DNA of 64,000 bases from Kappaphycus alvarezii (GCA_002205965.3 NADL03000080.1:310001-374000), one strand, 5' to 3'; shown: positions 45,860 through 58,000, counted from the first letter of the stretch. Numbers and translations: made by a program. Notes: generated by a model from the sequence alone, not told the origin.

Positions 45860-46528
45860 TATCAGATGCTGGTTGAGTGTAGGAATGAGGGATGTGTTCA
45901 AAGAAGCTAGTTAAACTACTTTACAAGGCAATTAGAACTTTAAACTGGCGTGTAAAATAGAGTTAGTTAAGTGGTGCTATTCCAATGTCGCACTTTTGTT
46001 TTTATTATTTACCCTTAGCTCTTACTTTCAGTAGCCAATTACCAACAGGCTGTTGGCCCTTTCAATCAGTTTATATTCCCGTTATTTCAACGTAGGAATG
46101 ATTGAAAACGGCCATGTCATTGCCTTCGAAGGTTTATTCTTAGGGGTAGTGCTATTCTTAAGGTGGAAAAATTGGGGTGTTTTAATGATTGAAAAATAGG
46201 TTAGCCTATGATTCGTTAGTCGCGTGAATATAATACTGTACGTTATTTGTCGTGTGTGGAGCCTGCTTTCTGAACATTACAAATTTCATTAATTGTGTAC
46301 ACAGCATGCAATTCGTTTCTATCCTACTTGTCAGCGCCTCTAAGCGCTGTTTCCACCACAGTAGTGATTAACCCCCCCCCCGCGGGAAGTGCACTGTGCA
46401 ATTCCATCGCGCTTGTGAAAACCGACGCAAAGTTTGGGACTCTATCAGCCATACTCTGGACGTTTCCTTTACCGTACGATTCAGCCTCAGAGCCCGATTC
46501 TGCGCTCCCCAATGCCGCCCTAGTCATC
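45860..46528. other. Upstream region of ALG8
   Basis: AT-rich, with a C10 run at 46373-46382 shortly before the chosen ALG8 start. The ALG8 frame is open upstream to 46295, but that part has no conserved content. Confidence 0.4.
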
Positions 46529-48048
46529 ATGTATCGTGTTCCGCTGTCTCTATATCTCGTTTCCCTTTCCTTGAAACTTCTTCTCTTTCCCACACCACCA
46601 TCAACAGACTTTGAAGTCCATCGTCATTGGAAATCCCTAACCTACTCCCTTCCACTCCGTCTATGGTATAGCGATACCTCTTCCGTTTGGACTCTTGACT
46701 ATCCTCCCCTCTTTGCTTATTTTGAACGCCTTCTAGCATTCTTAATTTCCCTGATTCACCCTGCCCTTCTGCTACCTTCCACGCCTCCACAACCAACCGG
46801 GCTCACCCTATTTTTCATGCGTTTATCCGTCCTTCTTGCCGATCCAATTCTTCTCCTTGGAATATACCGGTACGCAGCCGCTATTCATCGACGCAAGCCC
46901 GATGCCGAAGCAAATATCAACTTCTCTGTCGCATTGGTTGCCTTGTCCCCAGGTTTAATTCTCGTCGACAACATTCATTTCCAGTACAATGCCCTCCCTC
47001 TCGGCGTGCTTCTATGCGCCATGGCAAGCTTCACGGAGGGTTCGTTAATATCCGGTGCTATCTTGTTTTCCCTCGCAGTCAATCTAAAGCATACGCTCCT
47101 ACCCCTTGCACCTGTCATCGCTGCGTATATCTTACATGCGGCATGGCTCAGGCGCTCACATGGCTTGTCACATATGCTAAGAACTGCCATCAGTGTAGCT
47201 TCTGTGACGATATTTGTGTTTGGCGTCATTTGGATGCCGATATACTTTGCGGGTGGATTGGAGCTAATCCATCAAGTCTTTAGACGCATGTTTCCGTTTG
47301 GTAGAGGGTTGTTGCACTCGTACTGGGCACCCAACTTTTGGGCAGTATACGCTGGGATGGATAAAGTATTGGCATGGTTGGTATGCGAGCGAGGATTGTC
47401 GATGTGGACCCGGCATCGGGGAAAATTGGCGGAATGCAACCATTTGCAGTATTGTGGAATCCGAGTCCGGTCTTCTGTGCGACCGCTGTGCTGGGTCTGA
47501 TGTTGCCTGTAATAGGCAGGATGATGAGCGGAGAAGTGGAGTTTGGAGTAGCCAGTCTGGTAGCAGGGTTGGGGGCCTTTGTGGGGTTGTGGCATGTGCA
47601 TGAGAAGGCAGTGTTGGTGCCTTTAGTCTTGATGTCAGGGATGGTGTGCAAGGGTGAAGGTAGGCTAGAAGAGGCTTTTTTGTGGTTGTCCATTGGAGGT
47701 CAGCTGGGATTGTTTGCTTTAGTACAGGGGAAAGGGGAGGGGGTGTTTAAGGTTGCGCACTTTGTGGCATATCATATTATGGTTATGGGCTGGATGTGGG
47801 GTGGAGAGATAACCGGAAAGAGATGGATTTTGATCGCGTACCTCATTGGCGGTGTGGCTATCGAGATTTATGGTGGGGTGGGCGGCGTGCATCGCAGGGT
47901 GTTTGAGGAGAGGTGGCAGTTTCTGCCTTTGATGATGTCCTCCTTGTACTCAGCCATGGGCGTGCTAGTGGCGTTCGGGGTCGTCATGTGGGTGGGGCTA
48001 ATGGAGCGTACAGCAGTTTGCGGGAAGGAGAAGGATACCAAGATGTGA
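46529..48048 (+). CDS. ALG8: ALG8-type alpha-1,3-glucosyltransferase (one frame break)
   Basis: Adds the second glucose to the dolichol-linked oligosaccharide in the ER lumen, before N-glycan transfer. The start MYRVPLSLYLVSLSLKLLLF (46529) leaves about 25 residues before STDFEVHRHW, as in ALG8 of other eukaryotes; STDFEVHRxW separates ALG8 from ALG6. It is followed by VWTLDYPPLFAYFE, several membrane helices and FPFGRGLLHSYWAPNFWAVY. Near 47360-47400 the similarity moves one frame over and continues with more membrane helices to 48048. Joined length is close to 505 residues, near the usual 520. The upstream Met at 46295 is less likely. No intron signal explains the break. Confidence 0.88.
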
Positions 48049-48200
48049 GCGGGCGCAACACTGAAGATGATAATACTACCATTCGAACCTGGTCGAACAG
48101 TGCTTTTTGGCGACGTACTGTACTGTACTTGGAAGAGCGGGTTCTGTCTTTAGTATGCTAACGATGCAAGTGCGTCAACCGGAATTTCAACGTAACGACC

Positions 48201-48335
48201 ATGGAGGAATGCCTGCACCAGGAACTAGCCTTTTTTGCCGTGCACTCTGATATCCTTCCAGAGGTCGCAGATTATGAATCCCTCCAGACAACCATCTACA
48301 TACGAAGAGTCAATGGGCATGTATCAGTGTCATAA
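48201..48335 (+). CDS. Possible small protein (44 codons), unknown
   Basis: MEECLHQELAFFAVHSDILP and the following reading have protein-like composition, and neighbouring frames stay open beyond the TAA. It could be the start of a frame-broken small gene ending before 48600. There is no homology I can name. A TACTG run precedes it at 48115-48128. Confidence 0.2.
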   Translation: MEECLHQELAFFAVHSDILPEVADYESLQTTIYIRRVNGHVSVS

Positions 48336-48615
48336 GAGGACATGAAAGTCGGACTTTTCTTCCAGTGTTGGCTACCGACAGTGGCACGCAACGCAAAAAA
48401 ATGGAGTTACTGTTCTCAACATCTGCTGTCAGGATATATCGCATCTCAGCAGCAGCTAAATGCGCCGCATCCTGAAGTCGTACAACCACGTTTAAATGAT
48501 GCGCGCAACATCGATGTTGACTTAACCGTGCTGTCCTTGCTCCCTCCCCGCGACAGTAAGGAACCTCGTCCTTGCAGTGAACATGACTCGCCACCTGGCT
48601 ACCTTCTAACATCTC

Positions 48616-49909
48616 ATGGACCAGCGAAGAGATTCATATCAAGATTTTTCGAGGAAGTTAACCGCCCGTATGCAGACATTTGTACCTTCACGGGAGCAGG
48701 GGTCTCGGCGCTTGGTTCTCGGGCTAAGGGGGCGGGCTCAACCAACGCTGTGCATTGCGTTTCAAGTTGGCGTACTAGCCTCGTTGTTGGTTGCGTTGCA
48801 CTATACGTTGATGTTTCAACACAAAGTAGAGATTGATGTCCGGGATCGAGAAGATACAGGCGAAAGGCCAGATGGAGGTGGGAGCGGACGTGCGGTATTG
48901 GTGACTCTTGCGGATTGGCGGTTTCAAAAATGTGCACGAAATGTATTTCGCGATGCAAGAAAGTTTGGGTGGAGACTGCCGATGATATTGTTGGCGACGG
49001 ATTTTGAGTTGTTTGATAAGGCGATTGTAGACGAGTTTGAGGAACTCGGGATAATGGTTGTGCATACACAGGCAACGTTAGATGGCTGGTTGCGGAAGGG
49101 TGTGGAGAATGTGGATGTGTACCGGGAGATGGAGGTGGGAAAGTTTAGGAAAATGGAGGTTTTTCTGAATCCTATCTTTAGGACCTATGAGCGGATAGTG
49201 TTTGTTGACGCGGATGGGGTAGTGGATGGGAGTCTAGATCCGCTGATCAGGGTAGGCTTTCCGGAGAATGTAACGGTCCTAATGAGGCAAAATGATATGT
49301 CGGTGAGGAAAGGCTGGGTTGTGGGGAAATGAGATTGCGGTGGAAGTCTTGACAGATCGACAGATAGGGCTGTTAGTGAAGAGATATCCGAATCGAGTGA
49401 AGACTGGGGGGTCGTGTTGGTTCGTCGTAAATGCGAGAAGGTTGGAGAGTCCGATGGTAGTTCTGGAGAGGAGTTTGGAGATTCTATGTACTTTTCGAGC
49501 AGGATTTCGATTCAATGACCAGACTTTGATTAGTTTGCTGTTTTACAAGGAAATTGAGTTATTTCCTTGGTGTTCCTGGGATGAGGTGAGAGTTATGGCG
49601 GGCGTTGAAGAGTTACGAAGCTATTGTAAGAGAAACATGCATTTGCAGAGATGGCTTAATGGTAGGTTAAGGTTTATGTACAGGCACATGAGCCCAAAGG
49701 AGAAGCAGTCATGCGTCTGCACAGGTGTCCCAAGAAGAATACAGCAACATAATGAAAGCGTCAGTAGAGGAGGGAAAGGTGGGTTGGGACGATTGGAAGG
49801 TGAGAGAGGCATTGTTTACCGCGGGGATGAAATGCGAGAGGCATTTTCTACGGATGCAGAGTGCATACGAGCCCTGAGGCAGTGGAGGACCAAGTTGCCA
49901 GAGAAGTGA
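48616..49909 (+). CDS. GT8-like type II membrane glycosyltransferase (one frame break)
   Basis: Short cytosolic head, one signal anchor (about residues 46-66, TLCIAFQVGVLASLLVALHY), then a lumenal GT-A fold. VLVTLADWRFQKCARNVFRD begins the nucleotide-sugar domain, and IVFVDADGVVDGSLDPL carries the D-x-D metal site typical of the glycogenin/GT8 group. Near 49320 the reading moves one frame, giving a continuous C-terminal part with VKTGGSCWFVVNARRLESP and RFNDQTLISLLFYKE. Substrate unknown; a Golgi enzyme acting on glycan or wall polysaccharide is an inference. The gene sits between ALG8 and the Dus gene with very short spacers. Confidence 0.65.
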
Positions 49910-49974
49910 GATTCCACACGTTGGCTGACATAGCCTGATAAACTCATTGGTAACTACGACTGCCGCGCCAGTAT

Positions 49975-51210
49975 TTGGAAAAGCGAAAGGCATCTTACCA
50001 CGGAAACACAACCATCACGAACACTTCAACTAATACACCAATGATTTTCCGGGAGGTGCATTTTGTGCTCACCTGTTTACCTATTTCTAAATTCTCCCAG
50101 CTTATCTTGAACTCCCTGCGCAACCCGCAACCTAGCTCTATTAAAATGCTCATACCACACACCTGCAACCTCCCCCAACAACCCACCACGCCCGCTAACC
50201 TCGCCACTACCCCATCCCAGCCTACAGGTCCACGTCTCATTCTAGCTCCCATGGAGGTGCTTGCCGACCGTCAATTCCGAGCCGCAATAGCCCCAATTGG
50301 GGGTATGCATGAAGCCGTTCATGAATTCATTCGAATCACCACTCCGACGACCTCCTCGATTCGGGGCGTGCTCCGGCGACGGTACGACCCAAACGAAATG
50401 GGTAGTATTCCTTTGGCTGTACAACTTATGGGAGGGGATTTCACAGCCATGGCAATGGCTGCGAAGGAACTAGTGGATCACTATGCACCTCCGAGAATAG
50501 ACTTGAACTGCGGTTGTCCAGCACGACGAGTCAATGGACGTGGAGCGGGTGCGAGCTTGTTGAAGGAGCCCAACTCAATGTATAAAATTGTCCGGGCAAT
50601 GGTGGAGGCGGTCAATGGAGAATGTATAGTGAGTGTGAAGATGCGGGGTGGGTATGACGATATCGGACTGTTTGAGGAGAATGTCAGGGCAGCGATGACT
50701 GGCGGCGCAAGGATGCTGACTGTGCATCCCAGAACAAAGATACAGGGATACAAAGGGCGGGCGGACTGGGGATTAATAGAGAGGGCGAAACGAGTTTGCG
50801 GGGACGGGATGGAGGTGGTGGGAAACGGGGATGTGAAATGCGCGGAAGATGCGGTAAGGATGTTAGAATGGACGGGATGTGATCATGTGATGGTAGGAAG
50901 GGGGGCGGTGGGGAATCCATGGATCTTTTGGGAGATTCGAGAGATGCTTGGAATGGGTGCAGCGAGGGGCAGGAGTTGGGAGGAGGAGAAGGGATTCTGG
51001 GAGAGATACTTGCTGGCGGGTAACGCGGGGAGAGTTGTGGGGAGCGACAAAGAGGAAAGGATGAAAATTGGGAGGCTGAAGATGATGATCGGCTTTGCAA
51101 CGGCGATAGGCGAAGAGGATAAGCGAAGGTTGCAGAAATCCGACGGGAGTGGATGCTCAAGGCTATTCTTGGAGGAGATATTAGCGATTGTTGGGAAGTT
51201 CTACAGGTAG
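49975..51210 (+). CDS. DusC-like tRNA-dihydrouridine synthase
   Basis: FMN enzyme reducing uridine in tRNA to dihydrouridine. The frame is intact. After a variable leader comes ILAPMEVLADRQFR (FMN-binding start), then VHEFIRI, VQLMGGD, and IDLNCGCPARRVNGRGAGAS with the catalytic cysteine in the NCGCP motif. SVKMRGGYDD, MLTVHPRTKIQGYKGRADW, VVGNGDV and VMVGRGAVGNPW complete the TIM barrel. The NCGCP-xx-VN-G pattern and EF(I/V)R are closest to bacterial DusC, which modifies U16, rather than eukaryotic Dus1-4. Starts at 50041 or 50146 are possible; residues before about 80 look like an organelle leader. A bacterial or organellar origin is an inference. Confidence 0.85.
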   Translation: MEKRKASYHGNTTITNTSTNTPMIFREVHFVLTCLPISKFSQLILNSLRNPQPSSIKMLIPHTCNLPQQPTTPANLATTPSQPTGPRLILAPMEVLADRQFRAAIAPIGGMHEAVHEFIRITTPTTSSIRGVLRRRYDPNEMGSIPLAVQLMGGDFTAMAMAAKELVDHYAPPRIDLNCGCPARRVNGRGAGASLLKEPNSMYKIVRAMVEAVNGECIVSVKMRGGYDDIGLFEENVRAAMTGGARMLTVHPRTKIQGYKGRADWGLIERAKRVCGDGMEVVGNGDVKCAEDAVRMLEWTGCDHVMVGRGAVGNPWIFWEIREMLGMGAARGRSWEEEKGFWERYLLAGNAGRVVGSDKEERMKIGRLKMMIGFATAIGEEDKRRLQKSDGSGCSRLFLEEILAIVGKFYR

Positions 51211-51293
51211 GACATGGTTGTTGATTTGTAGGGCAGGTCGGAGGGTTTACATTTTTTGTTCAACGAGGCTGGAGGGTGCGAATGCGATAGCGC

Positions 51294-51950
51294 TCATGGA
51301 GGAAGACGGAGCTTCTTCCCCTGCTTTCGACTGAGGATATAGTAATAGAAAAAGTCGGCATAGATGATGGTCTGAACAGTGCCGCAGCCCCATGCCAACC
51401 ATTGATTTCGGCGATGCTCTGTAAAGTAGCGCCAGATCCAGTTGAGGATGTAGAGGGTACGGTAGCCTCCAAGACAAAAGATGTAATGGGAAGTAATGTT
51501 TTCAACCTCTCCCGTTTTTTGTAGAAGAAAGAGCTGGGGTAGGATTGCAACAGCCTCAAGAAAGACGGAGAAAGCCCACAGGATCTCGAAGAAGGTGAGT
51601 TTGAGATGAAAAATTAGTGCCAGAATTGCTGCTCCAAGGATGAGAAACTGGATACGGAAGGTATCATGTACGCGATCATACGTGTGCTTGTACCGTTTCT
51701 GGATGAGATAAATGGTGTAACCAGATGAGGAAAGAAAGAGAATCTTCATGATTGTATTGTAGAATGTGAGGGCCGAGTGCCAGGGTTTGGTAAAGAAGAG
51801 ATCGAGATATCGGGTGGAGAAGACAACCATGTAGAGAATTTGGGTCTTGAGAGATATGCCGGCGCAAGAATGCGATGTTTGAATCTTGAGGAGCAGGAGG
51901 AATATTGAGACGACATGCAGCATGTCGCCGCCAAGTCGGAAGATGTTCAT
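51294..51950 (-). CDS. ERD2: ER lumen protein-retaining receptor (KDEL receptor)
   Basis: Seven-helix receptor that binds C-terminal HDEL/KDEL signals in the Golgi and returns ER residents by COPI vesicles. The frame is intact. The start at 51950 (MNIFRLGGDMLHVVSIFLLL) gives 218 residues, the family's normal size; an in-frame Met at 52007 would add 19 unconserved residues. Landmarks are SCAGISLKTQILYMVVFSTR, RYLDLF, FLEAVAILPQLFLLQKTGEV and YRTLYILNWIWRYF, all near-universal in ERD2. The C-terminal SRKQGKKLRLPP is lysine-rich, as expected for retrieval. It converges with the Dus gene with only 83 bp between. Confidence 0.95.
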   Translation of the reverse strand: MNIFRLGGDMLHVVSIFLLLLKIQTSHSCAGISLKTQILYMVVFSTRYLDLFFTKPWHSALTFYNTIMKILFLSSSGYTIYLIQKRYKHTYDRVHDTFRIQFLILGAAILALIFHLKLTFFEILWAFSVFLEAVAILPQLFLLQKTGEVENITSHYIFCLGGYRTLYILNWIWRYFTEHRRNQWLAWGCGTVQTIIYADFFYYYILSRKQGKKLRLPP

Positions 51951-52370
51951 GGCGGGGAGGAAGGCGGGCGCCGTAGGCGACCGAGATGGCTGAGCGGATG
52001 TTCGCAAGGAAGCGGGGACCGTAGTGCAGAGTGGGCGAAGATTTCAATGGCAAGGAAGGGACAGGGTTGTGATGGGCGGGTGTGGGAAACGCTAATGCAC
52101 GATGGCGGCGATTTGTGTTGGTAAATGATCTTGTGGCAGGCGGGAAAAATAGGATGGAGCACCCCTACCGAGTAGAACAATGGGGGAAGTGGACTCGTTC
52201 GCTCAGAGGTGTAGAATTTCGCCCACGGCCGCCCGAAGGCACTTTGCGAAGGAGTTTGGAGATGGAGAAATTCGATGGGGGACCGTGGATTGACGGTCGT
52301 GTGTTAAAGATCGAGAGGATATCCGTGTAGGTTGATTGACTGAAGAGGCGGCAATTGCAAAGATTGGTAG

Positions 52371-52456
52371 CACTGTACTGTACTGTACTGCAGTACAGAT
52401 AGTACAGTACAGTACAGTACAGTATCTTGTACCTGTACTGTACAGTGCTCTGCAGC
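52371..52456. repeat. Palindromic TACTG/CAGTA pentamer array
   Basis: About four TACTG units, a central CTGCAG, then a partner set of CAGTA units and a further TGTACTGTACAGTG. The two halves are complementary, so the block can form a long hairpin or cruciform. It lies 420 bp upstream of the KDEL receptor start. Confidence 0.9.
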
Positions 52457-53900
52457 TGAACTTTTCGAGACAGGGTATCAACGTCTTTTGCGATCCGATA
52501 AGCCATATTTTTGGTTGATTTTATTCTAGGACGAAGTGATCTGTATGAACCAATGATTTATCTCAAATTGTGTTGAAAGCCAATAAAGTTGTACTAAATC
52601 GTTCCAAGTGGCTTTAGAACTGCGAATTGTATGGAGCAGTGATTGGCAGAAGCCAGCAAGTCAGCTGCTTTTCTGCGGAACACAAAATACTCTGGTGAAC
52701 GACTGTAAGCTTTCCCAAATTTCTGTCCTCCAAATTTCAGAAAAATATTCTGTAATTTACTTGAAAATATTGTGGAACAAACACTACAGTTACAGAATTC
52801 CAATGGCGACACAGACAGTGTAATTCAAAGCATCAAAATTCATCAGTTTTAACTGAAAACTGTGCCGGTGCGACATTGCACCAATTGCGAATTAAAAGAA
52901 TCATACAAATGGAATTTGGCATAGTTACAGTCCAACTGCGGAAGGCAGAGCCAAAAAAAACGGGATTCCTCACGGATGCTACGTTATCGTTGAAATGACA
53001 GTCTGTCTTCATAGAAGAATTCGACTAAATTTATTCAAATATCGGGGGGGGAATATCTGCACGTATTTGAAGCCCCCCTCCACCATCTAGTTTGTTAAAG
53101 TTCTGTGGGCTCGTGCGCACATGAACACAATTTATGCTAAGGGCCACCCGACAGTTCTAGATACCCTAAGGGGTAACCCTGCCCCACAGCAAGTGGGCCC
53201 TTGGTTGGCGAATCAAACTTGACGGGGTCCAAGTAACATGGCCCAACCCATACTGTCATGGTGATTTGAGGCATTCGGTCCATATTGAGTCCAGAAAACA
53301 GTTGCGGCACGCTGACAGTTACAATTTACTTACAGTATTTGATGAAAACATTGATTGGTGCACGCTTGCAAGTAACAAGAAATAGGTAATATAAAGCCAG
53401 ATCTAGGGTTGTACAGCGAGGAGGAAAAAGAGAAACAAAGGAAATAGTCTCCAAGTGGACTGGGTAAAGTGACTTGTTACAGCCTAATCTAATACTGTAG
53501 GGTACTTGTACAGTACAGTGTTGCATACTGTACTGTACGGTACAATAGAGTATAAAGCACTGGTCTGCCTTTTTTTTTTCCAGTGCAAGGTGACCACCAC
53601 CAGCGAAAAGCGTCAAATAATTTGCAGACGGTCCACCAACGCTGTGCATGCGGACCGCTATGGGATATCGGGCGGTTATTTTACGCAAGTTGACAGCCCT
53701 CCCCTTACCCCCGAGGACCCCTTGGTACGCTTTTCCTTCTTTTTTTAGCACTTTTCCCTACACCCCCGCTGTCTGCCCTACTTAACCCCCTTTCTTGTCG
53801 CTCACTCTCCATTCGGTTCGAGTTGCAATTTAGGTATCTTTTCACACATATTGAGGAATCCGCCAGTCTTGTCAGTTGACTATGGTGGTCTCGGGTCTCT
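52457..53900. other. Intergenic region between KDEL receptor and WNK gene
   Basis: No supported gene. There is a second pentamer cluster at 53505-53545 (GTACAGTACAGTG and ATACTGTACTGTACG), a G8 run at 53044-53051 with a C-rich partner about 30 bp on, and short frames without known content. Confidence 0.5.
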
Positions 53901-55065
53901 AAACGCAGCCGTCTGCCCCTCACACTTTTTCACACATACACCAGCCCATCTTGCAAGTCGGTTTGTATCACACTCTCGACCTCACCTTCCCTTTGCTCCG
54001 CTGGCTTTGCACTCAACCTACCCACGGCCTTCTATTCTTACGTCTCCCCATTCCTTATTGCCCCGTTATCGCCCTCCACCGCCTCCATATACACCCTTCC
54101 CCTCCCTAACCCGTACACATTAGTTATCACTTTTTCCTCCACCATCCCTATATCCTCGATCATTCCCCACCCTTCCGCAAATCTTTTTCAACCCCAAATC
54201 CCCCCTTCCCCCAACCCCCACGAACTCTCACGCACCCCTTACACTCTTATTGTACTGTTCAATACCTCACGAACACTGCACAACTGCCCCATACATTACC
54301 AATCTCTCGTCATTCCGCTCCGTGACCAAATCTCCAACACCCTCGCTCCTACCGTTTTATTGCAAATCTCACCCATCCTACAGTTCATCCTTTGCCTCAA
54401 CCTGCGCTAGCTTGCGCATTTCAACCCTTTTCAAAATACATCCCACTTGCGCCAGCCCGACACACGTTTCGTTTCGTCAACGTTTCGCTTAACATTCCTA
54501 TTCCCCTGTCTTGTCACTTTGGTCGCACCTCTCTCAGTACTCTCTTGCCCGTTCTCAGTCCACCACGAAAAGAAACCCTCCGTTGTCACAACACCGCTCA
54601 TTTTGTGTCATTTCTTTTCGTGCGTACTTGCACCGCTTTACTCCCCATTCCTTTTTGTCCATTTTTCCTCATTCATATATACTTCATTCCAGGCCTCTAA
54701 CATCTGTTTTTCGTTATGTTGTGCACCGATTCGTTCCGTTCTCCATCCGCTTTTTTCCCCGTCAAAAGTTCTGCTTCTTCCTCATCTTTCTCTTCGCTTT
54801 ATCGTCACTCACTTTCATTTCTCCGCCTGTTGATCCCCCTGTCATTACCAAGATACGCAAAACTCTTGGTCTCATCGCGCCTTTGAGATCGCGTCTACCA
54901 GTCCGAACACACCACTGCATGATTCGCAACAACTTTCTCTGTGTCGAGTGAGAGAAAGCCTTACCTATCAAACATTCTCGTTACATCCCCCCCTTCTTCC
55001 CTTTCACCCCTTCCTTATCCCCCTCCGAGCTAACTTAGCGAGTCAACCCCAAACATTTCTTTCAA
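53900..55065 (+). promoter_or_regulatory. Polypyrimidine-rich leader/promoter of the WNK gene
   Basis: For more than 1.1 kb the plus strand is dominated by C and T (runs such as CCCCCCTTCTTCCC), with few purine runs, ending at the WNK ATG. Long open frames here are composition artefacts. It may be a long 5' untranslated region or a promoter; no TATA box stands out. Confidence 0.5.
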
Positions 55066-58000
55066 ATGTCAAACTCCAACGCTGAGAATAATGAAGATCA
55101 ACATGTTGAGACCAGCCCTAACGGTCGATATATTCGCTACAACGCCGTGCTGGGTCGGGGGTCGTACAAGACCGTGTACAAAGCTTTTGATACGGAGGAA
55201 GCCTTAGAGGTCGCCTGGAACAAGCTGCATGTCGATCGCCTCTCCAAGCATGATCTTGAAAAGGTTACCAACGAAGTATCCTTGTTAAGGCAAGTGGAGC
55301 ACAAGAACATTATTCACTTTTACGACACATGGCCGAGTAGCGATTCCAATGGCAACCAGACACTTAACTTTATTACCGAACTGATGATGTCAGGTACCCT
55401 CAAGGCATATTTGAAAAAGGCAAAGGCTATTAAGCTAAAGGTCATTCGGCGATGGTGCGCAAACATTCTTGAAGCGATCGCGTATCTGCATTCGCAGGAC
55501 CCCCCTATTATGCACCGAGATCTCAAGTGCGACAATGTATTTATAAACGGCCATGTTGGGGAAGTGAAAATCGGCGATTTGGGTCTTTCTGGTGTGAAGG
55601 AGAGGGAAAAGGCAGATTCCGTTATCGGCACGCCAGAGTTCATGGCACCAGAGCTATATGAAGAATCATACACGGAAAAGGTTGACATTTATGCTTTTGG
55701 TATGTGTTTGTTGGAAATCGTATCGATGGAGTACCCCTATTCGGAATGCAACAACATGGCCCAGATCTTTAAGAAAGTCTTCAGTGGGGAAAAGCCAAAA
55801 TCGTTTAATATGCTGGAGGAGGGACCTGTAAAGGATGTCATCGGTGCGTGTTTGGAGCGAGAGGAGAAGAGACCTTCGGCAATGGAGTTGCTGCAACACC
55901 CTCTGTTTAGTGAATGGGAGCAAGACGATGGCCATACTAGCAACTTGTCTCTAGTGAAGGGACACCAAGCAGAAACGGAATCACATAGGACAGAAACAAG
56001 GTCGTCAACAGCGAGCATGCCGATTGGTACTGAATACATTGACTGGTCTGACCCGTTGCAGCGTAATGTCCTAGTGAGTATGTTGGATGGAGGGGAAGGA
56101 ACCCGGTCTGATGACCAACAAGTTTCTGTTGTCGCATCGAAGGAAAATGGGGGATTTTACATTGGGTTGGAGATTCCAATCCGGGATGCGATCAAGCGTG
56201 TTGAGTTCACTTTCAATCCATTTGAGGATAATTCCAAACATATTGCAGAGGAGATGGTGTCAGAGTTTGGTCTAGGGGCAGAGCAGGAAGATGTCATCAG
56301 AGAAGAAATCGAAAGGCAGGTGCAAATTGCGAAAAGCAAGCGTGAAGCAGCATCAAGAAATGCCACTCCCCAACCGGTCCATAGGGCACCGGAACCTGAT
56401 GATCACCTACAAGCAGAAACCGACAGCGTCAAGATTGCCCACTCTGTTTCTCCTCCATCCGTATCACCCATCCCGGATCATGCGCAAGCTATTCCACACC
56501 AAGTTGAGCATGTGGCGGAAGTGCCTACACACACGCAAGCCCATATCGTAACAAATGTACCGCCAGGAGAGGTACCAAACGGGTCAAGTCTGACCGCCGT
56601 AGCCTCTGCTCCACTTCTGAATGGCAGTTCCCAACCTTTATTGACTGAGGCTTCAAGCCATTCCTTGGCACTGCCTCAAACTCACTCAGGCATGCAGAGG
56701 TCTGATGCAGAATTCCCCGATGTTCCAGTTTCTCCCGTCGAGTATCCAAGGCATCATGACGGACTCCCGCAGAATTCGTCCTTTATCAGCTCTCAAGCAC
56801 AGTCAGTTACCTCAGTAGACACACCATCAGGTGCTCTCTCCCCCGGGACAGGGGAAGAAGTACGCCAAGCTGCTCCAATTCTTTCGCAAACACCGCGGCT
56901 GCCAACTGCCTCGGAATCAGGGATAGGAATAGCGCTCCATGACGCACAAGTGCCGCAGGCAAGTGATTTAGTTCAGAGCAGGATCCCTGTGGATTCAGTT
57001 ATCCAAGAGACTCGTGCTGATGTTCTAGCAGAGGCCAATTCGTCTACAAAAACGCAGAGTTCTCCTGAGCTTTTGGGACACGAGCCCGATGTGCACCTAG
57101 ATCACAATTCTGTCGTGACACCCGTGATGAGGAATACTGACCAGGGGTCCCATGCAGAGAAAAACTCAGGCTCTTTAGGTGTTCCTCCCGAATCAGTGGA
57201 GACTGTGTTGTGTAACAGTACAGAAGGGTCTCAACATGCAGGAAGTGCAATCGCAGCCATGGAAAATCTGCAGATCCAAAATCGAGGAGTTTCCTTGCAC
57301 GCTAATGCCGCAGTAGCTCTTCTGAGTTTCGTGTGCAGAGTTCCATAGCGGATGGCGATGCTGTCGTGAATCGAGTCGAGAACATCTCGCAAGAAGCAGT
57401 ACCGCTGACTTCTTCAGTTGCGCAGTCAGGATTGAGCACGGCGGCATTTCCTGGTTCCAGCACAGGCCCATTGAGGCAAGAAGGCGCAAGTATTAGGCAT
57501 TTTCCGCAGTCCGCTTCCGATGGACAGTTGCCCGCAACCTCTAGCGTCACACTTGTGAACATCCCCCCGAGACCGCCGTCAACCCCTGTTACTCCAGCTA
57601 CATCTGGAGTCAATCTTTCCGAGGAGGACACGGCTTTGCCTTTAGTGAAGCCGAGTTCTTATGAAACCAGTGATGTCCAGCCCGTCCAGAAAGCCCCACA
57701 ATCCATTGCCACAGAAGAAGATGTCGAGTTCGGGGCTAGGAAGAACATGCATGAATCCATTGGCAGTGCTGAGCAGATCTCGAGAGAGATCCTTCCGCGC
57801 TCGAAATCAGGCTCCATGCCCCAAATTGTTGTTGTAGGTGACAACTCGAAGGGGGCGATTCCGGAGAGGTCTCATCGAAACATAGAGGAGATTCCGAGTC
57901 AGTCGCTTCCTAGTTTTGCATCCGGCGAGTTGCCGCTTAGCTCGCTTTACTTTAGGACACAAGGGGAGAGCCGGGGTATAGGACTGAGGGAGCAAGTAGA

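Noticed and set aside
47364..47460. Short intron in ALG8 (GTATGC ... TTTGCAG)
   Set aside because: The candidate length is a multiple of three, so removing it leaves the frame unchanged and does not explain the break.
48342..48836. 164-codon plus-strand gene overlapping the GT8-like start
   Set aside because: It overlaps the signal-anchor region of the GT8-like gene in another frame and has no conserved content.
54250..54951. Several overlapping plus-strand reading frames upstream of WNK
   Set aside because: All lie in pyrimidine-rich sequence that lacks stops by composition; the translations are Ser/Pro/Leu/Phe-rich in every frame.
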